From the IMG/VR virus record IMGVR_UViG_3300037234_000963, positions 1 through 30,379 of that record: 30,379 nucleotides of DNA. One strand, given 5' to 3'. Below, in pieces: positions 1 through 7,119 of this stretch; within the stretch, counting starts at the first letter, position 1; every line of letters begins with the position of its first letter. This stretch comes from a virus. The translations under genes were made by a program, and so were the position numbers. The notes beneath the pieces were generated by a model, which worked only from the letters and a program-made list of their open reading frames with translations, did not search any database and was not told the origin of the DNA.

Positions 1-1
1 T

Positions 2-106
2 TATATCCCCGAATGTATCCAACTCGAAGATACAAAATTCGACATCATTTTCTGTGAAGGGAAATTATTTCATATTTCCGACTTTGAGGTAATTGAAATA
101 GAATGA
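2..106 (+). CDS. C-terminal fragment of an unknown protein
   Basis: An open frame enters from the left edge and runs 34 codons to a TGA at 104-106. The tail reads YIPECIQLEDTKFDII... and ends FEVIEIE. The alternation of acidic and beta-branched residues looks like the beta-strand end of a small globular domain. It is not recognised. The -35 box of the next promoter overlaps its stop codon. The frame is supported only by being open and by lying in the same direction as everything else in the window. Confidence 0.5.
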   Translation, partial: YIPECIQLEDTKFDIIFCEGKLFHISDFEVIEIE

Positions 107-131
107 CAAATACTGATTAAAATGGTATAAT
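103..131 (+). promoter_or_regulatory. sigma70-type promoter for a leaderless HNH gene
   Basis: ATGACA (103-108), 17-nt spacer, perfect TATAAT (126-131). Only 7 nt separate the -10 box from the ATG at 139, so the expected transcription start is at or within a base of the start codon. There is no Shine-Dalgarno sequence before 139. The mRNA would be leaderless. Confidence 0.7.
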
Positions 132-138
132 TTGTGGC

Positions 139-603
139 ATGATTATTTATCGAAAAGGAAAGCCATATGAGATTTTAATTGATGAAGCTGATAAGGATTT
201 AATTTCTCAATATAAATGGCATATCCATTCAAATAATAATACCAATTATGTTCGTGGATATAAGAAAGATGATAAAAATTATAAATTAGTTTATATGCAT
301 CGTTTAATTATGTCTGCGCCTTTTGGTATTCAAGTCGACCATGATAATAGAAATGGACTTGATTGCCGCCGCCAAAATCTATGTTTAATATCCCGCAATG
401 GAAATTCAAGAAAAAAGATAGTTAAAAATAAATCTGGATTTAAGGGTGTTCATCCACGACCAAGTGGTAGATTTTTTGCTCAAATGACAATAAATCATAA
501 AGTAATTGGACTTGGAACATTTGATACTGCTGAAGAAGCCAGTATTGTATATCAAACTGCAACTAACAATCAATTAAAGAAAGAAATAATAAATGGAACT
601 TAA
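139..603 (+). CDS. HNH homing endonuclease with AP2 DNA-binding domain
   Basis: 154 aa. Residues about 50-85 form an HNH nuclease core: YMHRLIM, then VDHDNRNGLDCRRQNL, with the central His/Asp-His-Asn pattern. Residues about 98-146 match an AP2 domain (SGFKGVHPRPSGRFFAQM..., then LGTFDTAEEAS). HNH-AP2 proteins are free-standing or intron-borne homing endonucleases of phages. The gene sits directly against the ribonucleotide reductase gene, a favourite homing target, and its last 11 bases overlap that gene's start. It is AT-richer than its neighbours, with many AAT/AAA/ATT codons, consistent with recent arrival. It has its own promoter and no ribosome binding site, so it is probably translated from a leaderless mRNA. 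The catalytic residues look intact. Confidence 0.9.
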   Translation: MIIYRKGKPYEILIDEADKDLISQYKWHIHSNNNTNYVRGYKKDDKNYKLVYMHRLIMSAPFGIQVDHDNRNGLDCRRQNLCLISRNGNSRKKIVKNKSGFKGVHPRPSGRFFAQMTINHKVIGLGTFDTAEEASIVYQTATNNQLKKEIINGT

Positions 604-2326
604 ACCAAAAGCACAGGTGATTGCGAAGAACCGTTATTTTATCAACAATTATGAGAATTGGGAAAGATTATCAATGCGAGTTGGACAAGGTGCCGCCGCC
701 GTTGAAACAACATACGAAAACCAACAGCTTTATACCAAAAAATTCTCCGAAATGATATACAATATGCATTTCCTTTCTGCGGGACGTATTTTGAGAAATA
801 TGGGCCGGCCCCGTGGAACTTTATTCAATTGTTATGCCAAAAATATTGAAGATACCATTGAAAGCATTGCATACACCGGAGCTGATGCCATGATTTTATG
901 GGCAGAAGGCGGCGGAGTTGGCTTTAACGCCTCTTTTATGAGGCCGGAGGATGCACCTATAATGCAAAAAGGCGGAGAATCGTCCGGACCCATATCATTT
1001 TTGACCGGATATAACGCCTTCGCTCAAACCATTAAAACAGGGGGAGCAAGACGAGCCGCCGCCCTTGCTTTGATGGTTGTAAGCCATCCCGATATCTTTA
1101 AGTTTATCAATTCCAAAATCGTGGACGGACTGTTAAATAATTTTAATATATCAGTCGGGGTAACCGAAGATTTCTTGGATGCAGTGGAGACTGATTCCAA
1201 CTGGGATTTGCATTTTAACCAGAAAGTGTATAATACCGTTCGGGCCAAAGATTTATGGGATTTGATGATGAATAATGCCGTAAAATATGCGGAACCTGGA
1301 CTGATAAACTGGGATAATCTGCGGAGCAACAACTCTTATTATTTTGACCCGATTATTGCACCAAATCCCTGTGGGGAAGTTCCCCTTGGAGACGATGGAG
1401 TTTGTTGCTTGGGGTCGCTTGTTTTGCCGAATTTAATTACCGGCCACGTCAATACCAATTGGCAGTTAATGGAGCAAACCGTGCATCTGGCCGTTCGATT
1501 TTTGGATAATATCATCCAAGTCAATAAATATCCGGACCATATTCCCGGTATAAAACGGAAAGCATTTGAATCTCGCCGCATAGGTATCGGCATTATGGGA
1601 CTGGCCGAGTATTTATTCGCCAAAAAACTTCGGTATGGGTCGGAGGAAGCCGTTTTAGAAATTGAAAAGCTGATGAGAAATATCCGTGATTACGCATATG
1701 AGGCATCAATTAAATTATCAGCAGAGAAGGGTGCCTTCCCAAAATTTGACCCGATGTTGTACAGTAAGGCCAATTTTGTGCGCCAATTACCTAACCAGAC
1801 CAGAATGGATATTAAAAAGTTTGGTATCCGAAATGTAACAATGCAAGCCATCGCACCAACGGGGACGATTTCTTTGTTGGCGGAAGTCACGGGGTCGGCG
1901 GAACCATTAACTTATAAGGCATATATTCGCAATGATGAGGTCGGGAAACGGGCCTATGTCCATGAAATTTTCCAAAAAATAATCGAAAATAAAGAAGCAA
2001 CGCCGGACTGGTTTGTTGATTCTGCAGACCTTAAGCCCGAAGACCATTTGGAAACACAGGTCGCCATCCAAAAATATGTGGATGGTGCCGTATCAAAAAC
2101 GCTTAATTTACCGAAGGGGACAAAATCAGACCGCCTGAGTTACCTTTTATTACAGTATATGCGGGACTTAAAGGGAACAACCTGTTACGTGGATGGATCT
2201 AAAAAGGGGCAGATATTGGTGCCGATTACCAAAAGGCAGGCCGGGGAATATTTGCAAAAGGAGCAGGCTTATACTGAAGTGGATGAGGAAGTAACCGAGT
2301 GCTCCACGGGAAAATGTGACATATAA
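593..2326 (+). CDS. nrdJ: Ribonucleotide reductase, probably class II (B12-dependent)
   Basis: 577 aa. Reduces ribonucleotides to deoxyribonucleotides. Visible active-site parts: redox Cys80 in LFNCYA; N258-P-C260-G-E262 (thiyl-radical Cys260 with Asn and Glu); partner Cys at 271/272 in GVCCLGS; APTGTIS near residue 424; and the tail pair C570/C575 (CSTGKC) that re-reduces the active site. I call class II rather than class I because the pair of radical-relay tyrosines expected near the C-terminus of NrdA is not visible and no beta subunit gene is in the window. There is no ATP-cone at the N-terminus, so the protein is short for the family and may lack overall-activity control. The start overlaps the HNH gene; the SD is weak (AAAGAAAG), so translation may be coupled. 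A terminator follows. Confidence 0.85.
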   Translation: MELKPKAQVIAKNRYFINNYENWERLSMRVGQGAAAVETTYENQQLYTKKFSEMIYNMHFLSAGRILRNMGRPRGTLFNCYAKNIEDTIESIAYTGADAMILWAEGGGVGFNASFMRPEDAPIMQKGGESSGPISFLTGYNAFAQTIKTGGARRAAALALMVVSHPDIFKFINSKIVDGLLNNFNISVGVTEDFLDAVETDSNWDLHFNQKVYNTVRAKDLWDLMMNNAVKYAEPGLINWDNLRSNNSYYFDPIIAPNPCGEVPLGDDGVCCLGSLVLPNLITGHVNTNWQLMEQTVHLAVRFLDNIIQVNKYPDHIPGIKRKAFESRRIGIGIMGLAEYLFAKKLRYGSEEAVLEIEKLMRNIRDYAYEASIKLSAEKGAFPKFDPMLYSKANFVRQLPNQTRMDIKKFGIRNVTMQAIAPTGTISLLAEVTGSAEPLTYKAYIRNDEVGKRAYVHEIFQKIIENKEATPDWFVDSADLKPEDHLETQVAIQKYVDGAVSKTLNLPKGTKSDRLSYLLLQYMRDLKGTTCYVDGSKKGQILVPITKRQAGEYLQKEQAYTEVDEEVTECSTGKCDI

Positions 2327-2337
2327 ATGCATTCTGC

Positions 2338-2370
2338 ACGATAACGGTTCGGATGTTATCGTTCATTTTT
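2338..2370 (+). terminator. Rho-independent terminator after ribonucleotide reductase
   Basis: An 8-bp perfect stem, ACGATAAC (2338-2345) with GTTATCGT (2355-2362), a 9-nt loop, then TTCA and a run of five T (2366-2370). It lies 12 bases after the stop codon and separates the reductase unit from the virion-like genes. Confidence 0.75.
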
Positions 2371-2382
2371 AGAGTTGTACAC

Positions 2383-2410
2383 GTTCACTGAACATTTCAA
2401 TCCAGTGAAC
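2383..2410 (+). promoter_or_regulatory. Inverted repeat in the leader of the 2452 gene
   Basis: GTTCACTG (2383-2390) and CAGTGAAC (2403-2410) are perfect 8-bp inverted repeats with a 12-nt loop, with no T-run after them. They sit about 40 bases upstream of the 2452 start codon, so a protein-binding operator or an mRNA hairpin is more likely than a terminator. A T4-late-like AT box (TATAAATC, 2425-2432) lies between the repeat and the SD AGGAG, but I cannot show it is a promoter. Confidence 0.45.
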
Positions 2411-2451
2411 TGGTAAATAGTTATATATAAATCAAATAGGAGTATTCAAAT

Positions 2452-3051
2452 ATGAAAGATTTCAAAAATTTTTACGAAGCCAATGAATTTGATGACAGTT
2501 TTATCGATGAGGATGAGGTTTTAGAGGAAGCCCAACTCTGCAATAAAATGTTCGATTTTATTATGGCACTCGATGAGGATAACGTGCCGGATGATTTGGT
2601 GGATGAATATATCGAAATAATTGAAATCGTTGCCGGTGATGAGGAAGAGGATTTAGCTGAAGCCGCCCTTAAAATCAAAACCGATAAGGGTGACGTCACC
2701 CTGAAGGCGAATGATAGCATCGAACACGAAGCCAAACCTGGAGTTGTTCGTATCGGTATGGCCGGTGACGTTATCAAATCCGGTGTCAAATTTAAAAAAG
2801 GTGGCAAATGGTATGTGGCCGAATCCATCGAAATAAATGAAGCACCACCTGCCAAACGAGTCCGCCGAGACCCAGTGAAACGGCGGAAGGCCGCTCGCGA
2901 ATTTCGGAAAGTTAAAGCCAAAAAGAAAATCGAAGGTCGCCGGACGAGAAAAACCGCCAAGTTTAAACGGTTTAAGAAAAAGCAAAAACGACTGGGCAAA
3001 CGGGGCAAAACTGCAACCGGCAAACGCAAACGGACGTTTATCAATAAATAA
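2452..3051 (+). CDS. Bipolar acidic/basic protein, probably virion or prohead-core related
   Basis: 199 aa in three parts. Residues 1-70 are strongly acidic and probably helical (many D/E, starting MKDFKNFYEANEFDDS). Residues about 73-125 look like a small beta barrel (IKTDKGDVTLKAND ... GVKFKKGGKWYVAESIEI). Residues 126-199 are extremely basic, with runs such as KRVRRDPVKRRKAAR. Such a tail would bind DNA or RNA. A plausible role is an internal head or core protein that contacts packaged DNA, because it is followed by two other structural-looking genes, but I do not recognise a family. SD AGGAG lies 8 bases before the ATG. The next gene starts 9 bases after its stop. Confidence 0.85.
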   Translation: MKDFKNFYEANEFDDSFIDEDEVLEEAQLCNKMFDFIMALDEDNVPDDLVDEYIEIIEIVAGDEEEDLAEAALKIKTDKGDVTLKANDSIEHEAKPGVVRIGMAGDVIKSGVKFKKGGKWYVAESIEINEAPPAKRVRRDPVKRRKAAREFRKVKAKKKIEGRRTRKTAKFKRFKKKQKRLGKRGKTATGKRKRTFINK

Positions 3052-3060
3052 GAGGCCGCA

Positions 3061-4011
3061 ATGAAGAAATTTAATTTTACGCCGTCAAGGAAGTTTTCCT
3101 TTCAGGATATGTATGATAGTTTAACGCCGGAGCCAGAGCCGGAGCCAGAACCTTTTGGAGATTATCTGATTGAAGGTCGTGATAAAGGCACCATCGAACT
3201 TATCGAAGGTGGATCGACTGTTATTTTAAATTTTCAGGGGTCAGGTGGTAAAGGTTCCCTTGTGATGATGAAGGCGAAAGACTGGAACGCATTAAAAACC
3301 GGTAAAACCGGCCAGAAGGTAAAGGCCGAAGCTGCTATATTTGGATTATGGGAGTCAGCACCTTTAAATGAAGCCGCATTACCGAGCCAATATGCAAATA
3401 AAATCAAGGGGATACCGAGCAAAGCCTTTGATTGGTTCATGAAATATCAAACGCAGTTTGATAAAAAGGATTTCGGCTTTAAAAAGCTCAATATTTCCAA
3501 GGTATCAGTCAACACTTCCGCCCTGACCGATAAACAACGGGGTCGGATTGTCGCAAAACTTGGTTTTAAAAACCATAAAAGTCAAGCCAGTGCTCTGGAG
3601 AAAATAATAGCATCGGCACGTGAGAAATGGTCTGATATCCAAACTCTGGCGCATATGGAAACATATGGCGAAAAGCCCGGCTTTGGCAGTTACAAAGTAT
3701 CCGGCATCGGCGATAATAAATATTCCGATATCCATAAAAAGCAATTGAGAACGCTTGCTCATATGGAAAATGTCTTTAAAAATGCACGTGATGCACATAA
3801 AGCCGCCGCAAAATTGACTGAGGGGTCAACTGAAAACGCCCTTGGAACTTTAAAGGCGATTATCGGCAGTCTGAAGGGACGAAATGACGCCACAGGCAAA
3901 GATATGTTTAAAATGGCTGTCGGTATAAAAGATTATTACGATAAGGAAAAAAGCTTCAGTCCAGACCAAGCAAGCTGGATTTTCAAAATGTCAAAAATGT
4001 TCAAAAAATAA
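3061..4011 (+). CDS. Hypothetical protein with PE-repeat linker, putative structural
   Basis: 316 aa, not recognised. Residues 1-21 are basic and aromatic. A rigid PEPEPEPEP linker follows (about 23-31), then a beta-rich segment (about 34-75, DYLIEGRDKGTIELIEGGS ... GSLVMMKAKDW) and a long charged helical part to the end. The phrase TLAHME occurs twice (about 197 and 231), hinting at a small internal repeat. It sits between the bipolar protein and the beta-propeller protein with short gaps, so these three genes are probably co-transcribed. The SD is poor (AGAGG before the ATG). A virion role is inferred from position only. Confidence 0.8.
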   Translation: MKKFNFTPSRKFSFQDMYDSLTPEPEPEPEPFGDYLIEGRDKGTIELIEGGSTVILNFQGSGGKGSLVMMKAKDWNALKTGKTGQKVKAEAAIFGLWESAPLNEAALPSQYANKIKGIPSKAFDWFMKYQTQFDKKDFGFKKLNISKVSVNTSALTDKQRGRIVAKLGFKNHKSQASALEKIIASAREKWSDIQTLAHMETYGEKPGFGSYKVSGIGDNKYSDIHKKQLRTLAHMENVFKNARDAHKAAAKLTEGSTENALGTLKAIIGSLKGRNDATGKDMFKMAVGIKDYYDKEKSFSPDQASWIFKMSKMFKK

Positions 4012-4024
4012 GGAGATAAAACAT

Positions 4025-5341
4025 ATGTTTGCACAAAAATGGGATAAATTTGCAAGCCTCAGAACGAAGGGACTGGAAAGTTATGTCCCTCTCAGTTATA
4101 ATGGCTTTATATGGATTTTCGGAGGCCAAGAATTCGAAAATGTATTAAATAATAAGGTCTATAAATCAAAAACCGCTTATCTTTGGGAAAAGGTTACACC
4201 GAATCCCCTTGCAATTACGCCGGACGTGATGCATGCTGGATTTACCGAAGGGGACGCCGCCATTTTCAATGGAAAAATGGTATTAGTCGGCGGGTTGGAT
4301 GATACAGGCACCGTTATGGCCACTGTTATCTCTTCCATCGATGGTATCAATTGGGTTGGTGGTAAAGATTTGACCGCCGCCGTTCATAAGCATAAAGTTG
4401 TTGTTTACGCCGGTGAATTATATCAGGTCGGCGGGACAACCGATGGAACAACTCCTCTGGAAAAAGTTTACAAGAGTGCGGATGCCGATTTGCCCGGTGG
4501 AACTTGGGCACAGGTCGGGGTCGATATTTTACCCGCACCGCTTATGGCCTTTGCAATGGCCTCATGGAACGGCAGATTTTGGGTCGCCGGTGGTATTACC
4601 ACAGCCGGTGCATACTCGAAGAAAATGTATTCCACAACCGATTTGCTCACCGACTGGGCCGAAGAAGGCACCGATATGTCGCCTGAAGTCAGGGATGCCA
4701 CATTGATTCCGATGGGTGACCGGATGTATTTGGTCGGCGGAGAGACCGCTTCCGGTGCAAGCCGCAAAGTTTATGTCACCGAAGACGGAATAAACTGGGT
4801 CGATTTGGGAGACAAAATGCCATTCGGTTCCGAGAGACGAGCCGCCTTCAGGCAAGTCAAACCAGATTATAATAAACGGGACGTCAGTGCCTTTATCATT
4901 GCCGGAACGACATTGCGGGATGAGATTTACGAATCAAAATTGGATTTTAATCCTTTTGGATGGAGAGACGTCACCCTGCCACGGCATTGGGAAATCACCG
5001 CCACCAACGGAACGTGGGTCGGAGACCATTGGTTACCGAAGGATAATGGGGCAACATTTGACCTGCAACTGGCCGCTTTAACGGGATCAACGTGGGCAAC
5101 ATGGAAACGCCCGACAGCACTCCGGTTGGGTATCAGTCAAATCGGAGCAAGCCCTGGAGCCATCGGTGTTGACATCCAAGATGCAGGTCCAGCAAGTATC
5201 GGGTCGGATGCCGCTTATAACCACGGCGAAATCGTCATTGCCTTCGCAGGAACGGACGATTTAGACCAGATTTTGATTGACCTTGATGTCACATATCAGG
5301 TTGATAAAATTGAACTTTATTATCCTGTGAGGCCGCTATAA
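4025..5341 (+). CDS. Kelch-like beta-propeller protein, putative virion adhesin
   Basis: 438 aa. Repeated blade signatures with a hydrophobic strand ending in a glycine pair: IWIFGGQ, MVLVGG, LYQVGG, FWVAGG, MYLVGG and FIIAGT, spaced about 45-55 residues, each followed by a V/MYxSxDxxxW element (for example SSIDGINW, VTEDGINW). This is the Kelch/galactose-oxidase-type propeller plan, with about six blades in residues 20-290. Residues 300-438 form a separate C-terminal domain. Phages use such propellers in tail fibre or baseplate proteins that touch the host surface; that role is inferred. SD AAGGAG precedes the ATG. No signal peptide. Its last codon runs into an untranslated structured region. 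Confidence 0.85.
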   Translation: MFAQKWDKFASLRTKGLESYVPLSYNGFIWIFGGQEFENVLNNKVYKSKTAYLWEKVTPNPLAITPDVMHAGFTEGDAAIFNGKMVLVGGLDDTGTVMATVISSIDGINWVGGKDLTAAVHKHKVVVYAGELYQVGGTTDGTTPLEKVYKSADADLPGGTWAQVGVDILPAPLMAFAMASWNGRFWVAGGITTAGAYSKKMYSTTDLLTDWAEEGTDMSPEVRDATLIPMGDRMYLVGGETASGASRKVYVTEDGINWVDLGDKMPFGSERRAAFRQVKPDYNKRDVSAFIIAGTTLRDEIYESKLDFNPFGWRDVTLPRHWEITATNGTWVGDHWLPKDNGATFDLQLAALTGSTWATWKRPTALRLGISQIGASPGAIGVDIQDAGPASIGSDAAYNHGEIVIAFAGTDDLDQILIDLDVTYQVDKIELYYPVRPL

Positions 5342-5344
5342 ATA

Positions 5345-5469
5345 AAATGAAATGGCCAGAATCGATAAAAGAAGTTAATTGAGGGCGCGTCCTGCAAGTG
5401 CACAGCAGGGTAAATTGTTAACCAAGTAACCTCCCACGCAGAGGTTTGTAATCATAGTTGTATAAAAAC
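5345..5469 (+). other. Untranslated, hairpin-rich region
   Basis: No gene is seen here. Two clear hairpins occur: CCTGC...GCAGG (about 5391-5409), and AACCTC...GAGGTT (about 5429-5448, stem of 6 with a 7-nt loop). The strong terminator at 5470 follows. Whether it is a 3' UTR of the propeller gene or a separate small RNA is open. A TATAAATA string overlaps the propeller stop codon (5337-5344); this matches the T4 late -10 word but may be chance. Confidence 0.45.
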
Positions 5470-5508
5470 AGCGGGATAGAGTCGCAAAGCGTCTTTGTCC
5501 CGCTTTTC
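5470..5508 (+). terminator. Strong Rho-independent terminator
   Basis: AGCGGGATAGAG (5470-5481) pairs with CTTTGTCCCGCT (5492-5503), with G-T wobbles, giving about 12 pairs, and is followed by TTTTCTT. It ends the virion-like gene block; a promoter for the next block begins immediately after. Confidence 0.85.
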
Positions 5509-5510
5509 TT

Positions 5511-5539
5511 GTGACAAATTTTAATATATCGAGTATAAT
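5511..5539 (+). promoter_or_regulatory. sigma70-type promoter for the nucleotide-metabolism block
   Basis: GTGACA (5511-5516), 17-nt spacer, TATAAT (5534-5539), placed directly behind the 5470 terminator. An ATG lies 6 nt after the -10 box (5546) and opens a 23-codon frame that overlaps the next gene out of frame. The SD-led start at 5589 is the likelier gene start. Confidence 0.75.
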
Positions 5540-5588
5540 ACTTTTATGGATGAAATTGAAATTCAAAATTATAAGGGAGATGAAGAAA

Positions 5589-5828
5589 ATGAATCAGATA
5601 CACCAACCGATAGTTGAAGCCTGTGCCGGATGCACGAAAATTTTTGATTTTGCACCGCCGCAGGGGATGATTCCTTACGAAGCCTGCCATGTCTATATTG
5701 ACCCTGCAAAAATCCAATGCCGTATGGGTCGCACGGATGCCTGCGGGGTAAAACCTGCACAGGAACCGGAAAAGAAAAAGACTCCTGGAATGGTTCTCAA
5801 ACGCAAATTTGGTCGGAAAACTCGATGA
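5589..5828 (+). CDS. Small putative zinc-binding phage protein
   Basis: 79 aa from the ATG at 5589; SD AAGGGAG ends about 10 bases upstream. ATGs at 5550 and 5580 in the same frame are possible alternatives. Residues about 9-50 hold a Cys pattern (ACAGCTKIF, YEACHVYIDP, IQCRMG, DACG) that looks like a zinc knuckle. The tail is basic (MVLKRKFGRKTR). This resembles small Cys-rich proteins common in phages, of unknown role. First gene of the block after the 5511 promoter; its stop overlaps the next start (ATGA). Confidence 0.8.
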   Translation: MNQIHQPIVEACAGCTKIFDFAPPQGMIPYEACHVYIDPAKIQCRMGRTDACGVKPAQEPEKKKTPGMVLKRKFGRKTR

Positions 5829-6286
5829 TGTGGTATAAAGGCCGTCAAATCAAATGGGATATTTATTTCGCCGGACCACTCTTTACGCAGGCAGAAACAT
5901 CGTTTAATCTCCAAATGACCAGAGAATTGGAATTTGTTGGTTTTAAAGTATTCCTGCCGCAAAGATATCCTGTCGATTCAATAAAAGAAATATTTGACAG
6001 AAACTTGGAAAATCTTTTAAAATCAAAGATGATGATTGCTATCTGTGACGGTCCGGATGCTGATTCTGGAACTTCTTGGGAGGTTGGACATTTTTACCTT
6101 AAAGGTAAAATATATGCCCTGCGGACGGATATTCGCAAATCAAGTGATGACCCGATGTCTGGCATTAATCTAATGATATCTCAATCGGCAGATATTATTT
6201 TCACTTTGCCATCTATTTTAATTGATTATTTATGCCGTTATTGCCATAATGATAACTTTAGGGGTGATTATAAAGGAACTCCATGA
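5825..6286 (+). CDS. Nucleoside 2-deoxyribosyltransferase-like protein
   Basis: 153 aa. The family moves 2-deoxyribose between bases or hydrolyses (deoxy)nucleotides. Visible motifs: DIYFAGPLF (12-20, N-terminal strand and substrate loop), ELEFVGFKVFLPQR (34-47), and the signature CDGPDADSGTSWEVG (74-88), in which Glu86 is the expected catalytic nucleophile. The start chosen (ATGATG at 5825) overlaps the previous stop and leaves the GPLF strand properly placed. The C-terminus is odd: residues 135-147 come from a 38-bp segment found exactly, in another frame, in the gene at 12823, so the native C-terminus may have been replaced. A purine/pyrimidine salvage or base-removal role is likely; the substrate cannot be told. 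Confidence 0.8.
   Translation: MMWYKGRQIKWDIYFAGPLFTQAETSFNLQMTRELEFVGFKVFLPQRYPVDSIKEIFDRNLENLLKSKMMIAICDGPDADSGTSWEVGHFYLKGKIYALRTDIRKSSDDPMSGINLMISQSADIIFTLPSILIDYLCRYCHNDNFRGDYKGTP
6228..6265 (+). repeat. 38-bp exact repeat, copy 1
   Basis: Identical to 12850-12887. It begins ATTTATGCCGTTATTGCC and ends ACTTTAGGGGT. Flanks differ on both sides. Here it codes the near-C-terminal residues 135-147 of the deoxyribosyltransferase-like protein. Confidence 0.95.
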
Positions 6287-6307
6287 TTGAGAAGAAGGAG
6301 AATAAAT

Positions 6308-6970
6308 ATGGGTAAATTCATAACATTTGAAGGTGGAGAAGGGTCGGGTAAAACATCTCATTTAATCTCACTCGCCAAATATCTGCGGGACAGGGATTAT
6401 ACAGTTCGAACAACTCATGACCCCGGCGACACGCCGATTGGCAATTCCCTGCGACCACTGTTGCTCGATAAAAAGTATGGGATATCCAAAGAGGCCGAGT
6501 TTTTATTATATCTCGCCGCCAGAGCTGAGTTGGTTGACAAGATAATCAATCAAAATTTAAGGCACGTTGATTTTGTGCTCTGCGACCGATTTTTCGACTC
6601 GACAACGGTATATCAGGGACTCCTGCGGGGATGGAATAAACATAATATTGGAGATGATGAAACTGGCAGTGATGAAGATATGACATCCTTTATGCATCGG
6701 TATTTCTCGCAAAACCTTATTCCGGACCACACCTTTTTATTTGACGTCAATCCAGTATTGGGATTAAATCGGTCAAAAGGATTTGATAAAAACGAATCCC
6801 GATGGGAAGAGGAAGGCTTAACCACTCATACAAAAATCAATAACGCCTTTTATTCATTGGCAATCGATGACCCACGATTTATTATAATCGATGCCAATAT
6901 CGAAATGGCAGATGTCTTTAATGAACTCGTTAAGCAATTTAAAATCAAGGTATTAGGGGGAGGAATATAA
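6308..6970 (+). CDS. tmk: Thymidylate kinase (dTMP to dTDP)
   Basis: 220 aa from ATG 6308, with SD AGAAGGAG; an upstream in-frame start at 6287 has no SD. P-loop GGEGSGKTS at residues 9-17; THDPGDTPIGNSLR corresponds to the DR(E)PGGTxxG motif that binds dTMP; DRFFDSTTVYQG is the family's DRYxxSxxAYQ signature. It contains a Lys/Arg-bearing lid region (NRSKGFDKNESRW). It phosphorylates dTMP on the way to dTTP and acts with the deoxyribosyltransferase-like, reductase and diphosphohydrolase genes around it. The TH-D-PGD variant of the usual TREPGG is the only unusual point. The next gene overlaps its stop as TAATG. Confidence 0.92.
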   Translation: MGKFITFEGGEGSGKTSHLISLAKYLRDRDYTVRTTHDPGDTPIGNSLRPLLLDKKYGISKEAEFLLYLAARAELVDKIINQNLRHVDFVLCDRFFDSTTVYQGLLRGWNKHNIGDDETGSDEDMTSFMHRYFSQNLIPDHTFLFDVNPVLGLNRSKGFDKNESRWEEEGLTTHTKINNAFYSLAIDDPRFIIIDANIEMADVFNELVKQFKIKVLGGGI

Positions 6971-7119
6971 TGAAGTGTGTTAAAAAAGGTATTGGTAAAG
7001 TCAAACGGGTTGATGATAATCTCGCCGCAAAGTTAGTCGATTCTGGCCATTCCTATTGTCGCAAATGGGAGTGGAAGGAGCAGGAAGGCAAACCATACAA
7101 AGGTAAAAAAGATGAGTGA
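6970..7119 (+). CDS. Small phage protein, 49 aa
   Basis: ATG overlaps the tmk stop (TAATG), with a purine-rich SD (AGGGGGAGG) ahead of it. The sequence starts MKCVKKGIGKVKRVDDNLAAKL and contains a short helix then SGHSYCRKWEWKE. Small proteins with a VKRVxDxxAAxLVxxG core are frequent in phage genomes; their job is unknown. The stop overlaps the next start by 8 bases, so the two are likely translationally coupled. Confidence 0.75.
   Translation: MKCVKKGIGKVKRVDDNLAAKLVDSGHSYCRKWEWKEQEGKPYKGKKDE

Noticed and set aside
2472-3044. Long minus-strand open frame of about 190 codons opposite the bipolar protein
   Set aside because: It is a mirror of the Lys/Arg/Glu-rich low-complexity coding strand; no SD, no motif, Ser/Leu/Arg-biased composition, and all other genes run on the + strand.
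4398-4855. Several + and - open frames inside the propeller gene
   Set aside because: Shadow frames of a GC-richer gene; no SD and no recognisable domain, while the propeller frame has clear repeats.
5337-5344. TATAAATA as a T4-type late promoter
   Set aside because: A single AT-rich octamer overlapping a stop codon, with no consistent copies before the virion-like genes; kept only as a remark.
5546-5617. 23-codon leaderless ORF after the 5511 promoter
   Set aside because: Possible on position, but it overlaps the SD-led 5589 gene out of frame and has no recognisable content; a leaderless start was not claimed here.
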